Assembly (NCBI RefSeq): GCF_004134825.1
Contig: NZ_SDPN01000004.1
Span: 62,001 to 126,000 of the forward strand
Direction: 5' to 3'
From: Agromyces albus
GTDB lineage: Bacteria > Actinomycetota > Actinomycetes > Actinomycetales > Microbacteriaceae
Length of the DNA stretch: 64,000 nucleotides
The position numbers and the translations under genes are program-made. Position 1 is the first letter of the stretch. Each line of letters opens with the position of its first letter. The notes under the pieces are model-generated. The model ran no database searches and was not told the DNA's origin. It saw nothing but the letters and a program-made list of their open reading frames with translations. Below, in pieces: positions 25,032 to 33,265 of the stretch.

Positions 25032-27722
25032 ATGCGCACACGTCTGACCAAGAGGCTTGGAGCAGCGGGGCTGGGGACACTGGTAGTGCTCGCGATGGCC
25101 GCCTCGCCGGCGCACGGCTTCGTACTGCCCGCTGAACCCGTACCGCCCTCCGGGCTGACGGGTCTCGAGCCCACCGGATCCGACATGCCGACCGTCGGAG
25201 GCAATCTCGGCAACCAGCATTACTCCGGGTTGACGCAGATCGACAACCGCAACCTCCACGAGCTGGGGCCGACGTGGCGTACGCATGTGTCGGCGGTCGC
25301 GCCGGCCTCCGACGATGTCGGCCAGCAGACCACGCCCATCGTCGTGGATGGCGTCATCTATCTCGACACCCCGAGCGGTGGGGTGATCGCGGTCGACGGC
25401 GCGACGGGCGAGTCCGAATGGAAATGGGAACCCGCCGAGTTCGAGACGGCCGACACCCGTCGCGGCGTCTCCGCCGGCGACGGCAAGATCTTCACCCTTG
25501 CCGACGGCGATCGCGTCGTCGCGCTGGACCAGGGGACCGGCGAAGAAGTGTGGGTGGTCCAGCCCGCCGGGCCGAACGGTGAAGACCTGGGGAGCCTCGA
25601 CCGAGTCGCGACCGTGTACCACGACGGCATCGTCTACGCCCACGCCGCCAACGGCGATCGCGCCGCAGTCGTGGCCCTGAGCGCGACCGATGGCAGCTAT
25701 CTCTGGCACTTCTTCGGCGGCCCCGACAGGGGCACTATCTTCACCGACGTCAACGGCAACTCCGTCGATGCTGGCGCGACATGGGGACCAGTCCTGCCGG
25801 ACGGCACGGATTGCGCCCTCGAAGGCGGATCGACGCCATGGATCCATGGCGCCGTCGACCCCGAGCTCGGCATGTACTACATGACGTTCGGAAACGCCCG
25901 CAGCTGCACCTCCTCGCAGAACGGCTCCCTCCGGCCGGGAGACAACCTGTTCTCGAGCACAATGGTGGCGGTCGAGGCCACCACCGGCGAGTACAAATGG
26001 CATTACCAGTCCATCCGCCACGATGTCTGGGACATGGACAACGTGCACCCGCCGACGCTCGCCGATGTCGAGATCGGTGGCGAGGAGCGCAAGGTCGTCT
26101 TCTACGGCAGCAAGTCCGGTCACCAGTTCGTGCTCGACCGCACCGACGGTCAGCCGGTCCTGCCCGTGGTCGAGAAGCCGATGATCACCGACTCGCGACA
26201 GAACCACGCCGAGACTCAGCCGTTCCCCGAGGAGCGCCTGTTGCCCGAGTGCGTCGTCTGGGAGAAGTTGGACCAGGAGAACATTCCGGGGGACCCCTGG
26301 CGTGCCGTCCCGAACTACAACGGCTACCAGCCCGACGAGGATGGCAACCTGGTCTTCAATCCGGACAGCTACGTCGCGGCGGACGAGCCGTTCCTGACCT
26401 ATCCCGACGGCTACCCATCGGACCACCGCCAAGGCTGCATGTACGACCCCCAGTGGGACCTGCCGATCCTGTCGACCACCAGTCAGAACGGCGGCGCCGA
26501 CTGGTCGAACAACTCCTACAGCCACCGCACGAACCTGGTCTACTACCCGTACGGCACCAACCCCGTCGCGCACTGGAACGGCGCCGCGGCCAACGGCCAG
26601 CGCGCCATGGGCCAGTACCAGACCGGCGGCATCCTCGCCTATGAAGCCTCCACCGGTCAGGTCCAGTGGCGCAACCACCTCGGCACAGACATGTCGCACG
26701 GCCAGGGCCCCCTGACTACGGCCTCCGACCTGCTCTTCGTCGGACAGATCGACGGTCGGCTCCTCGCGATGGACTCCACCGACGGCGAGGTGCTCTGGGA
26801 GTTCCAGACCGGCTCCGGCATCGCGTCGGCACCGATCACGTATGAGGTCGATGGCGAGCAGTACGTCGCGGTGTTCGCCGCTGGCTCGACGAATCCCTAC
26901 GGGGGATCGGTCACCCAAGGTGACTCGCTGTGGGCCTTCAAGCTCGGCGGCACCTACAGCACGGACTCGGGCAGCCAAGAGGGACCGGACACGGCGCCCT
27001 TGTCCATCCGCCGCCCCGTCTCCGGCGCTGCCGTGGCGGGGGAGTCGGTCGGCAACACGGTCTACCTCGCGAGAAGCAGCCGAACGGCCGACACTGCGGC
27101 CGCGCGGGACAGCAAAGCGCAGGCGGCCATGCAGCCGACGCACCTCCGCGTGCCCGTCGGCACGACGGTCACCTTCCTCAACCCCGGGGCGGAGACATTC
27201 CCGAACTTCCCGAACCAGTTGCCGCATTGCGCGACACAGTTCTTCGAGGGCGAGTTCAACGTGAAGCTGCAGCCCGGAGAGAGCTACCAGCACACGTTCG
27301 ATCGGGCCGGTGAATACTTCTTCAACGACTGCACCGACCCTCGGCCGACCGGAAAGATCGAGGTCTACCTCGACCCGCAGGATCAGCCGGGGGCGCTGAC
27401 GTTCACCCCGAGCAGGCTCGATCTCAGCTCCGGAACGGGGATCTTCACGGGGGTGAACGGCAAGGTCACCGCGCACTTCGAGCTTCCGCCTGGGCACGAG
27501 TACGAGAGCGGCGCGATCCTGCGGGCCCCGCTCTCGCAGACGCCGATCCCTGCTACGACGGTGACGGCGAACAAGAATCGGCTGATCGTGGAGTTCGAGA
27601 AGGCCGACCTCGACAACAATGTGCCCGAGGGCGAGGTCACCCTGACCCTCGTGGCGAACGTCCTCCATGAGGGGGTGCAGAAGCAGCTGATGGCGACCAC
27701 GACCGTGACGGTCGTCAAATAG
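25032..27722 (+). CDS. Secreted PQQ-type dehydrogenase with C-terminal cupredoxin-like domain
   Basis: 896 residues. A Sec signal peptide (about 1-29, ending SPAHG) is followed by a quinoprotein beta-propeller to about residue 640, with repeated TG..W docking motifs. HDVWDMD includes D331, aligned with the catalytic aspartate of methanol/ethanol dehydrogenases, and the late segment GPLTTASDLLFVGQ, LWEFQTGSGIASAPITYEVDGEQYVAVFAAGS is typical. No adjacent Cys-Cys pair is seen. Residues about 690-785 look like a cupredoxin fold, but only one His and one Cys stand where copper ligands are expected, and an Ig-like tail follows. In this neighbourhood it may oxidise quinate or shikimate outside the cell (inference). 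GGAG precedes the ATG. Confidence 0.85.
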   Translation: MRTRLTKRLGAAGLGTLVVLAMAASPAHGFVLPAEPVPPSGLTGLEPTGSDMPTVGGNLGNQHYSGLTQIDNRNLHELGPTWRTHVSAVAPASDDVGQQTTPIVVDGVIYLDTPSGGVIAVDGATGESEWKWEPAEFETADTRRGVSAGDGKIFTLADGDRVVALDQGTGEEVWVVQPAGPNGEDLGSLDRVATVYHDGIVYAHAANGDRAAVVALSATDGSYLWHFFGGPDRGTIFTDVNGNSVDAGATWGPVLPDGTDCALEGGSTPWIHGAVDPELGMYYMTFGNARSCTSSQNGSLRPGDNLFSSTMVAVEATTGEYKWHYQSIRHDVWDMDNVHPPTLADVEIGGEERKVVFYGSKSGHQFVLDRTDGQPVLPVVEKPMITDSRQNHAETQPFPEERLLPECVVWEKLDQENIPGDPWRAVPNYNGYQPDEDGNLVFNPDSYVAADEPFLTYPDGYPSDHRQGCMYDPQWDLPILSTTSQNGGADWSNNSYSHRTNLVYYPYGTNPVAHWNGAAANGQRAMGQYQTGGILAYEASTGQVQWRNHLGTDMSHGQGPLTTASDLLFVGQIDGRLLAMDSTDGEVLWEFQTGSGIASAPITYEVDGEQYVAVFAAGSTNPYGGSVTQGDSLWAFKLGGTYSTDSGSQEGPDTAPLSIRRPVSGAAVAGESVGNTVYLARSSRTADTAAARDSKAQAAMQPTHLRVPVGTTVTFLNPGAETFPNFPNQLPHCATQFFEGEFNVKLQPGESYQHTFDRAGEYFFNDCTDPRPTGKIEVYLDPQDQPGALTFTPSRLDLSSGTGIFTGVNGKVTAHFELPPGHEYESGAILRAPLSQTPIPATTVTANKNRLIVEFEKADLDNNVPEGEVTLTLVANVLHEGVQKQLMATTTVTVVK

Positions 27723-27810
27723 GCCGCGCTCGGCCAGCGAATGGCCTGTCGCGCCGTGTCCCATTCGGCGAGACTCGGCCTTGCAGAGATCGGCCCCAAG
27801 ACGCAGAGTC

Positions 27811-27850
27811 GCAAGGGCGGCCGCGTGCACGCGCACACGGCCGCCCTTGC
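27811..27850 (+). terminator. Strong stem-loop after the PQQ dehydrogenase gene
   Basis: Perfect 13-bp inverted repeat (27811-27823 with 27838-27850, arms GCAAGGGCGGCCG/CGGCCGCCCTTGC) with a 14-base loop that can pair further (GTGC/GCAC). There is no T-run, as is common in high-GC terminators. It lies 88 bp after the PQQ stop and just before the leader frame of the TRAP operon. Confidence 0.7.
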
Positions 27851-27869
27851 ATCAACAGAGAGGTTGGCA

Positions 27870-27947
27870 ATGCATCCTGACTCCCTGACGTCCGCTGTTC
27901 GGGCACACCGCCCCTCGCGGAGCGCCGCCCGGGCGGTGGCGCCGTGA
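27870..27947 (+). CDS. Possible 25-residue leader peptide coupled to dctQ
   Basis: Short frame MHPDSLTSAVRAHRPSRSAARAVAP with a good ribosome binding site (GAGAGG, six bases upstream). Its stop overlaps the GTG start of the TRAP small permease (GTGA), and that GTG has no good ribosome binding site of its own. This arrangement suggests translational coupling. The peptide is basic and resembles nothing known; it could be only a device for initiation. Confidence 0.45.
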   Translation: MHPDSLTSAVRAHRPSRSAARAVAP

Positions 27948-28528
27948 CCGAGAAGGAGCCCGAGGAGTCCATCTACGGGCACACCAACAGCTTCTACACC
28001 GTCCCCAACCTCAATCAGGGCGTCCCGCGGGATCCCGGATTCCTGCGCGGCCTGTCGATGGTCGAGATTGTGATCGGGGTGGCATTGTTTGCCCTGCTCT
28101 TCTTCGGTGTGATGTACCAGGTGCTGGGCCGGTACGTTCCCGCCATCGGCTGGGTAGGTGCCGGCGAACTCGCACTCCTGTCCATGGTCGGAGTGACCTT
28201 CATCACCACCGGGTACCTCGTCGGCCGGAACGGACACATCGTGCTCGAGGTGTTCGACCGGGTGCTCGAGGGCACGAAGCTCTTCGTCGCCCTGCGAATC
28301 GTCTCTGCGGTCATCATGGTTGCGACGAGTCTCGCGCTCGCCTACGAGGCGTTCGTGAAGATCGAGAGCGAGTGGGTGCGAGCCAGCGCCGCGATGCACG
28401 TCCCGCTGGGCATGCTGTACGTCTTCGCGCTGATCGGCTTCCTTTCGGCCGCGGTGCATTCGGCGTGGAAGATCCCGTATGCGAACCGCCCCGAGCGCAA
28501 GCTCGACATCTCCGAGATGGAGGGCTAG
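27944..28528 (+). CDS. dctQ: TRAP transporter small permease (DctQ-like)
   Basis: 194-residue membrane subunit of a tripartite ATP-independent periplasmic-type transporter. After a cytoplasmic N-terminus of about 35 residues come four hydrophobic segments with the DctQ-type sequence MVEIVIGVALFALLFFGVMYQVLGRY and ELALLSMVGVTFITTGYLVGRNGHI. It partners the DctM permease that follows within three bases and the lipoprotein DctP at 30496. The GTG start overlaps the stop of a short upstream frame. The location between a PQQ dehydrogenase and aroQ suggests quinate/shikimate-type substrates. Confidence 0.88.
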   Translation: MTEKEPEESIYGHTNSFYTVPNLNQGVPRDPGFLRGLSMVEIVIGVALFALLFFGVMYQVLGRYVPAIGWVGAGELALLSMVGVTFITTGYLVGRNGHIVLEVFDRVLEGTKLFVALRIVSAVIMVATSLALAYEAFVKIESEWVRASAAMHVPLGMLYVFALIGFLSAAVHSAWKIPYANRPERKLDISEMEG

Positions 28529-28531
28529 GAG

Positions 28532-29812
28532 TTGGATCTCTGGCTCTACATCGTCCTGCTCGTCGTCCTTCTCCTGCTCAGAGTGCCCGTCGCGTTCGCC
28601 ATGATCGCGCCCAGCATGCTCTACTTCTACAGTCAGGGTCTCTCCCCGGGGTACGCGATCTCGTCGATCGTCAACGGCATCAACAGCTTTCCGCTGCTCG
28701 CTGTGCCACTGTTCATCTTCGTCGGCACCATCGCGAACCACCTGGGCATCGCCACGAGGCTCTACGACTTCGCGAGGGCGTTGCTTCCTCGGCTTCCCGG
28801 CAACCTCGCCTATGTCAACCTCGGGACCGCGATCGGATTCTCCTGGATCAGCGGCTCCGCACTTGCGGATGCTGCGTCCACGAGCAAGGTCCAGATCCCG
28901 CAGATGCTCAAAGCAGGCTACCCCTACGGGTTCTCGGCGGGTCTGACGGCATCGGGTTCGCTGATGAGCACGGTGATGCCACCGAGCATCCCCGCCGTCC
29001 TGTTCGCAGCGACCGCCTCGATCTCCACCGGTGCGCTCTTCGCCGGCTCGATCCTTCCGGCGATCCTGATGGCAGTCGGCCTGGCGGTCTACATCTTCAT
29101 CTGGGTGCGACTGCATCCGGCCGTCGCCGTGAGTCGCCCGTTCGATGGAACATTGTTCCGCAAAGCGCTCGTGCGCGTCATCGGACCCATGATGCTGCCG
29201 ATCATCATCCTCGGTGGCATCTTCAGCGGGTGGTTCACCCCGACCGAGAGCGCCGGCATCGCGGCCGGCTACATGCTCGTGCTGGGGGTGATCTACCGGA
29301 CCCTGTCGTGGAAGGTGTTCTGGCGAGCATCCAAGGAGACGGTCGTCATCTCCGGGGGCATCCTGCTGATCCTCGGTGCATCCAACCTCATGGGGCAGGT
29401 GCTGGCACGCGAGCAGGTGTCGCGAAACCTGGGTGAATGGCTCACGGCGCTCACCGACAACCCGATCGTCTTCCTGCTGCTGCTCAACGTGCTGCTGATC
29501 CTGCTCGGCATCTTCCTGGAGGCGCCTCCGGTGATTCTGGTGCTCGTGCCGATCCTGATGCCGATCATCGGCCAGTTCGGGATCGACCCGGTGCACCTCG
29601 GCGTCATCATGATCCTCAACCTGATGATCGGCTCCTTGACACCACCCGTCGGCGCCGTGCTGTTCGTCGTCGGCTCGATCACGCGGAGGCCGATGGGCGA
29701 GCTGTTCAGGGGCATCCTTCCGTTCCTCATTCCGCTGGGGGTCGTGTTGCTGTTGCTGACACTGTTCCCGGCCATCGTCACGATCGTGCCCACGTGGCTC
29801 GGCCTGCTGTGA
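28532..29812 (+). CDS. dctM: TRAP transporter large permease (DctM-like)
   Basis: 426 residues, about twelve membrane segments, the ion-coupled transport channel of the TRAP system. Family landmarks include FPLLAVPLFIFVGTIANHLGIA, the SGSALADAAS loop, MPPSIPAVLFAATASISTGALF, GWFTPTESAGIAAGY and MIGSLTPPVGAVLFVV. TTG at 28532 was chosen because GGAGGG ends seven bases upstream. It lies in one transcript with dctQ, aroQ and probably dctP. Confidence 0.93.
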   Translation: MDLWLYIVLLVVLLLLRVPVAFAMIAPSMLYFYSQGLSPGYAISSIVNGINSFPLLAVPLFIFVGTIANHLGIATRLYDFARALLPRLPGNLAYVNLGTAIGFSWISGSALADAASTSKVQIPQMLKAGYPYGFSAGLTASGSLMSTVMPPSIPAVLFAATASISTGALFAGSILPAILMAVGLAVYIFIWVRLHPAVAVSRPFDGTLFRKALVRVIGPMMLPIIILGGIFSGWFTPTESAGIAAGYMLVLGVIYRTLSWKVFWRASKETVVISGGILLILGASNLMGQVLAREQVSRNLGEWLTALTDNPIVFLLLLNVLLILLGIFLEAPPVILVLVPILMPIIGQFGIDPVHLGVIMILNLMIGSLTPPVGAVLFVVGSITRRPMGELFRGILPFLIPLGVVLLLLTLFPAIVTIVPTWLGLL

Positions 29813-29836
29813 CGCCGCCCCTGAAAGGAGCCATCC

Positions 29837-30274
29837 GTGACCAGGAAGCTGTACGTCCTGAACGGCCCGAATCTCGACATGCTCGGTCAGCGCGAGCCCG
29901 AGCTGTACGGCAGTGCGACGCTCGACGACGTCCGAACCGATTGTGAGCGCGTCGCCGGCGAGCTGGACTTCGACGTGTTCTTCGCGCAGTCCAACGCCGA
30001 GCACCAGATCGTGGAGTGGTTGCACGATGCGTATCGCGAGAATGCGGCGGTGGTCATAAATCCCGCCGGATTCAGCTTTGGCTCGGTGCCGGTGCTCGAC
30101 GCGCTCCTCATGCTCGACGCCCCGATCGTGGAGATCCACATCACCAACATCCATGCGCGCGACGCCGCTCATCAGCACTCGCTGATCTCCTCGGCCGCTC
30201 GAACCGTGATCGCAGGAGCGGGCGTCTTCGGGTACGAACTCGCGATCCGAGCGGCCGACCGGCTCACGTCGTAG
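29837..30274 (+). CDS. aroQ: Divergent type II 3-dehydroquinate dehydratase
   Basis: 145 residues with the type II dehydroquinase layout: LNGPNL, R19, the catalytic Y24 (REPELYG), N75 (INPAG), E99 and H101 (VEIHITNIHAR) and R108. It converts 3-dehydroquinate to 3-dehydroshikimate, the catabolic middle step for quinate. Two substrate-contact positions differ: H81 is Phe (NPAGFSFGS instead of NPxAYTHTS) and R112 is His (ARDAAHQHS instead of AREEFRHHS); QSNHEG is QSNAEH. Activity on the standard substrate is therefore not assured. The GTG start has AAAGGAG upstream. Confidence 0.85.
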   Translation: MTRKLYVLNGPNLDMLGQREPELYGSATLDDVRTDCERVAGELDFDVFFAQSNAEHQIVEWLHDAYRENAAVVINPAGFSFGSVPVLDALLMLDAPIVEIHITNIHARDAAHQHSLISSAARTVIAGAGVFGYELAIRAADRLTS

Positions 30275-30495
30275 CGCGCCGCGAGGAAGGGCGATGTTCC
30301 ACTCGACGGGACTTCGCTTTTCGGACCGAGTGGATTCGGCAAGAGTCGGCACTGCCACCGGGCCGTTTCCTTGACAGAGTGGTCGACGATGCCCCGCCCC
30401 ATGCAGAGTCGTCGCCACTCCCTCGTCGCAGTCTCGGCCATCGACCTGCACGTCAACCCAAGCACGAGGACGTGCGCACACAAGAGGAGAGTCAC

Positions 30496-31548
30496 ATGAG
30501 CACAGCCCGCTCGACGAGACGAGGCCGAATCGCCGCGTCGGTGCTCGCAGCAACCACGCTCGTCTTCACCGGCTGTGCCGGCGGCAGCCCGGAGAGTGAG
30601 ACCCCCGGCACCGACGCCGAGAGCACGCCGGTCACACTCACCGTCGCGACCAGCCAGAACGAGCAGACGCCCAATTACTACTGCGGCGTCGAACTGCTCC
30701 AGGAACGACTCGAGGAGGCCGACCTGGGCTTCACCGTCGAGCTGTATCCCGCGAGCCAGCTCGGCCCCGACGCGGATCGCTTCCCCCTCGTCCAGGCCGG
30801 CGACATCGACATCGACCTGCAGGGTGCTTCGGCGCTCAGTTCCACGTATGAGCCGATCGGAGTCGTCGACGCGGCATATGCCTTCGACGACGTCGAGCAT
30901 GCGTTCGAGTGGATCGACGACGGTTCAGAAGACCTGTTCACCTCATTCCAGGAGGCGACCGGTGTCAGCATCGTCGACGGATGGTTCTTCGGGAACCGCA
31001 CGTTCACGACGAAGGACATCGAGGTCCGCAGCCCCGACGACCTCGAAGGCGTGCCGATCCGGTTCCCGAATTCGCCGGCATTCCTGGCGAACGCGGAAGC
31101 TCTCGGCGTCACGAACCCGGTTTCCGTCGCAGTCGAGGAGCTCTACACCGCGCTTCAGCAGGGCATCGCCGTCGGACAGGAGAATCCCATCGTCGCGACC
31201 CGCTCGTCGAGCTACGACGAGATCCTCAACGTGGCCGTCCTCAACAACCACAACGTCGGCATCCACTGGATCCTCGTGAGTGACAAGACGTACGAGAAGA
31301 TGAGCGACGAGCAGGCTGCCCTCCTGGAGGAGACGATCCACGAGATCCGCTCGGAGAACCGCGACTGCGTCGACGAGGCCACCGAGGAGATCCTCGATGA
31401 GTATCGTGCGAACGACGCCTTCACGGTGATCGAGCAGGAGGACATCGATATGGAGGCGTTCATCAGCGAGGCGGAAGCCTACTTCGAGGGCTACTTCTCG
31501 GGTGAGACGCTCGAGATCTACCAGGCCATCCGAGACATGGCCGGCTGA
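30496..31548 (+). CDS. dctP: TRAP transporter substrate-binding lipoprotein (DctP-like)
   Basis: 350-residue extracytoplasmic binding protein. The lipoprotein signal ends in FTGC with the lipidated cysteine at residue 27, then an acidic Ser/Thr-rich linker and the DctP domain (ELYPASQLGPDADRFPLVQAGDIDIDLQG; GVPIRFPNSPAF; ELYTALQQGIAVGQENP; HWILVSDKTYEKMSDEQ). GAGGAG precedes the ATG. It lies 221 bp after aroQ, possibly with its own promoter; the gap holds a 7-bp inverted repeat CCACTCG/CGAGTGG near 30299-30333. The strong hairpin at 31561 ends the transcript. By context the ligand may be quinate, shikimate or dehydroshikimate. Confidence 0.9.
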   Translation: MSTARSTRRGRIAASVLAATTLVFTGCAGGSPESETPGTDAESTPVTLTVATSQNEQTPNYYCGVELLQERLEEADLGFTVELYPASQLGPDADRFPLVQAGDIDIDLQGASALSSTYEPIGVVDAAYAFDDVEHAFEWIDDGSEDLFTSFQEATGVSIVDGWFFGNRTFTTKDIEVRSPDDLEGVPIRFPNSPAFLANAEALGVTNPVSVAVEELYTALQQGIAVGQENPIVATRSSSYDEILNVAVLNNHNVGIHWILVSDKTYEKMSDEQAALLEETIHEIRSENRDCVDEATEEILDEYRANDAFTVIEQEDIDMEAFISEAEAYFEGYFSGETLEIYQAIRDMAG

Positions 31549-31560
31549 TCCCGGAATGAG

Positions 31561-31597
31561 GAGATGGGGTGGGTGCGATACGCACCCACCCCATCTC
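31561..31597. terminator. Bidirectional terminator between dctP and the IclR gene
   Basis: Perfect 17-bp stem (31561-31577 with 31581-31597, arms beginning GAGATGGGGTGGG) closed by the three-base loop ATA. It is one of the strongest hairpins in the window and sits between convergent stops at 31548 and 31610. Confidence 0.85.
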
Positions 31598-31609
31598 TGT
31601 TGCCGGGAG

Positions 31610-32368
31610 TCAGAGGGTCCGACCGGCGGCGCAGACACGACGACTCAGGGAGAGTGCAGCTGCGCGCACCACGGGAGAGACCCGGTCTGCAGCGAACTCC
31701 TCGGCGTGTGCGATCACCGAGATGGCCGCGACGGGAACGGCCCCGTGACCGAGGATGGGGCTCGCGACGCTCGCGCGCCCGACCGCGCATTCTTCGCGCT
31801 CGGTGGCGATCCCGCTCCTGCGCGTCTCAGTCAGTTCTCGCAGAAGGGACGAGGGCTCGCGGATCGTGCGTGGCTCGAGCCATCCGTCGGCGATGACGTC
31901 GACCACCTCCTGCGCAGAGAACGCGAGGATGGCCTTTCCAAGCGCTGTGGCATGAGCCGGGAGGCGCCCTCCGAGCCTTCCGGCCGATGTCGGCGTGTGC
32001 TGACCACGGACGATCGCGATCAACACCACGTCCGCTCCGTCCAGGACGGCGAGTTCGACGGTATGGCCGGTGAGATTGCGCAGTTCGGTCATCACGGGCA
32101 GGGCGAGCTGTCGGAGCCTCCGCGGCTGCTCGACCGTCTGACCCAGTTCGAACAGCCGGAACCCGAGGTAGAGCTTGTCCCCTTCACGGTCGAGGAAGCG
32201 CTGCCCGACGAGCTCGGCGGCGATCCTGGACACCGTGGACTTCGGAAGGTTCGCCCGCCGGGCCAGCTCGGAGACGCCGAGGCCGTCGTCATTCTCGCCG
32301 AAGGCATCGAAGACCGCCGCGACGCGGTCCAGCACACTGACCGCTTCCGTCCAGTCCGCGGTTCGCAC
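31610..32368 (-). CDS. IclR family regulator, second of a tandem pair
   Basis: 252 residues: an N-terminal winged helix (SVLDRVAAVFDAFG; VSELARRANLPKSTVSRIAAELV) and the IclR effector domain (GHTVELAVLDGADVVLI; LPAHATALGKAILAF). GTG at 32368 starts six bases after the stop of the related gene upstream, so the two are co-transcribed. The two proteins are paralogous in layout (LPKSTVSR in both). IclR regulators such as PcaR and PobR control protocatechuate-pathway genes elsewhere, which fits the quinate module. Confidence 0.9.
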   Translation of the reverse strand: MRTADWTEAVSVLDRVAAVFDAFGENDDGLGVSELARRANLPKSTVSRIAAELVGQRFLDREGDKLYLGFRLFELGQTVEQPRRLRQLALPVMTELRNLTGHTVELAVLDGADVVLIAIVRGQHTPTSAGRLGGRLPAHATALGKAILAFSAQEVVDVIADGWLEPRTIREPSSLLRELTETRRSGIATEREECAVGRASVASPILGHGAVPVAAISVIAHAEEFAADRVSPVVRAAALSLSRRVCAAGRTL

Positions 32369-32374
32369 GGCTGC

Positions 32375-33133
32375 CTATGCCGCCGCGAGACGGCGGGTGA
32401 CCCGCACGCCGGCCGCGCGCACGAGCGGCGCGACGCGTTCGGGGTCCATTGCCCCGCTCGGTCCCGCGATGGAGAGTGCGCCGAGGACCACGTGGTCGGC
32501 CGAGAGCACGGGGCTCGCCACAGCAAGGATGCCGGGATAGGAGTCGCCGGGGTCCGTCGCGACGACGGAGGCCCGCACCTGGTTCAGCTCGTCCCTGAAG
32601 TGGTCGGCGGCGTCATCGCCGAGGAGCGCGCTGACCCGATCCACCACGCGCTGATCTTCGCAGAAGGCGAGGTAGGCCTTGCCGCTGGCGGTGGTGAGCG
32701 CGGGCGAGCGCATGCCGGCGCGCGTCGGAAGCATCGGCAGTCGCCCCGCCACGGTTGCGATCGACACCATGTCGGTACCCTGATTGACCCAGAGTCCTAC
32801 GCGCTCGCCCGTGAGGTCCCAGAGATCCTTGATGACGGGGGCTGCGGCGCTGAGGAGCCGGCGAGGCAGGCTTGCGCGTGCGCCGAGTTCGTACAGCCGG
32901 AGGCCGAGGGTGACGCCTCCGGGAGTGCGCTCGAGGTAGCGCTGCTGAACCAATGCCGCCACGAGGCGCGAGACGGTGGACTTCGGCAAGGCCGTATGCA
33001 GCGCGAGATCGGTGATGGAGGTCGACCCGCCCGACTCCTTCACCGTGTCGAGGATCGCGATGATGCGGTCGAGCACCGAGGTCGACCCGCTCGGCCGGGA
33101 CGGGGACGTGTTCCACTCGGCGAGACTCGTCAT
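32375..33133 (-). CDS. IclR family regulator, first of a tandem pair
   Basis: 252 residues with winged helix SVLDRIIAILDTVKESGG and ALHTALPKSTVSRLVAALV and the effector domain (GERVGLWVNQGTDMVSIATV; SPALTTASGKAYLAF). ATG at 33133 has GGAAGGGG seven bases upstream. It is divergent from the quiC/qsuB gene at 33266, and the 132-bp spacer carries the 16-bp palindrome at 33189-33204. It probably regulates itself, its paralogue and the catabolic genes, with a pathway compound such as quinate or protocatechuate as effector (inference). Confidence 0.9.
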   Translation of the reverse strand: MTSLAEWNTSPSRPSGSTSVLDRIIAILDTVKESGGSTSITDLALHTALPKSTVSRLVAALVQQRYLERTPGGVTLGLRLYELGARASLPRRLLSAAAPVIKDLWDLTGERVGLWVNQGTDMVSIATVAGRLPMLPTRAGMRSPALTTASGKAYLAFCEDQRVVDRVSALLGDDAADHFRDELNQVRASVVATDPGDSYPGILAVASPVLSADHVVLGALSIAGPSGAMDPERVAPLVRAAGVRVTRRLAAA

Positions 33134-33188
33134 CGAAGATCCCCTTCCAGCAGGTTGAATCATCATCGATCGCCCTCAGCGATTCGAA

Positions 33189-33204
33189 CGTACTAGTTAG
33201 TACG
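33189..33204. promoter_or_regulatory. Candidate IclR operator
   Basis: CGTACTA-GT-TAGTACG, a perfect palindrome with 7-bp arms, midway between the divergent IclR gene and the 3-dehydroshikimate dehydratase gene. I did not find the same palindrome before the PQQ gene or the TRAP genes. Confidence 0.65.
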
Positions 33205-33265
33205 GATTGATGCAATGCTGTCTTGAGAATCGCAGTCGCCGCCGTCGGCGCCTGCCGGAGGTGTC

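Noticed and set aside
25017-27836. Long antisense open frame (939 codons) across the PQQ dehydrogenase gene
   Set aside because: It is rich in Arg, His, Asp and Val as expected for the complement of GC-biased codons, has no recognisable domain, and the plus strand carries a convincing quinoprotein.
30299-30333. CCACTCG/CGAGTGG repeat before dctP as an IclR operator
   Set aside because: It does not resemble the palindrome at 33189-33204 and its 21-base spacer is unusual; noted only in the dctP entry.
27383-30553. Antisense open frame of 1056 codons over the TRAP and aroQ genes
   Set aside because: Its His/Asp/Gln/Arg-rich low-complexity composition marks it as a shadow; the opposite strand encodes four family-matched proteins.
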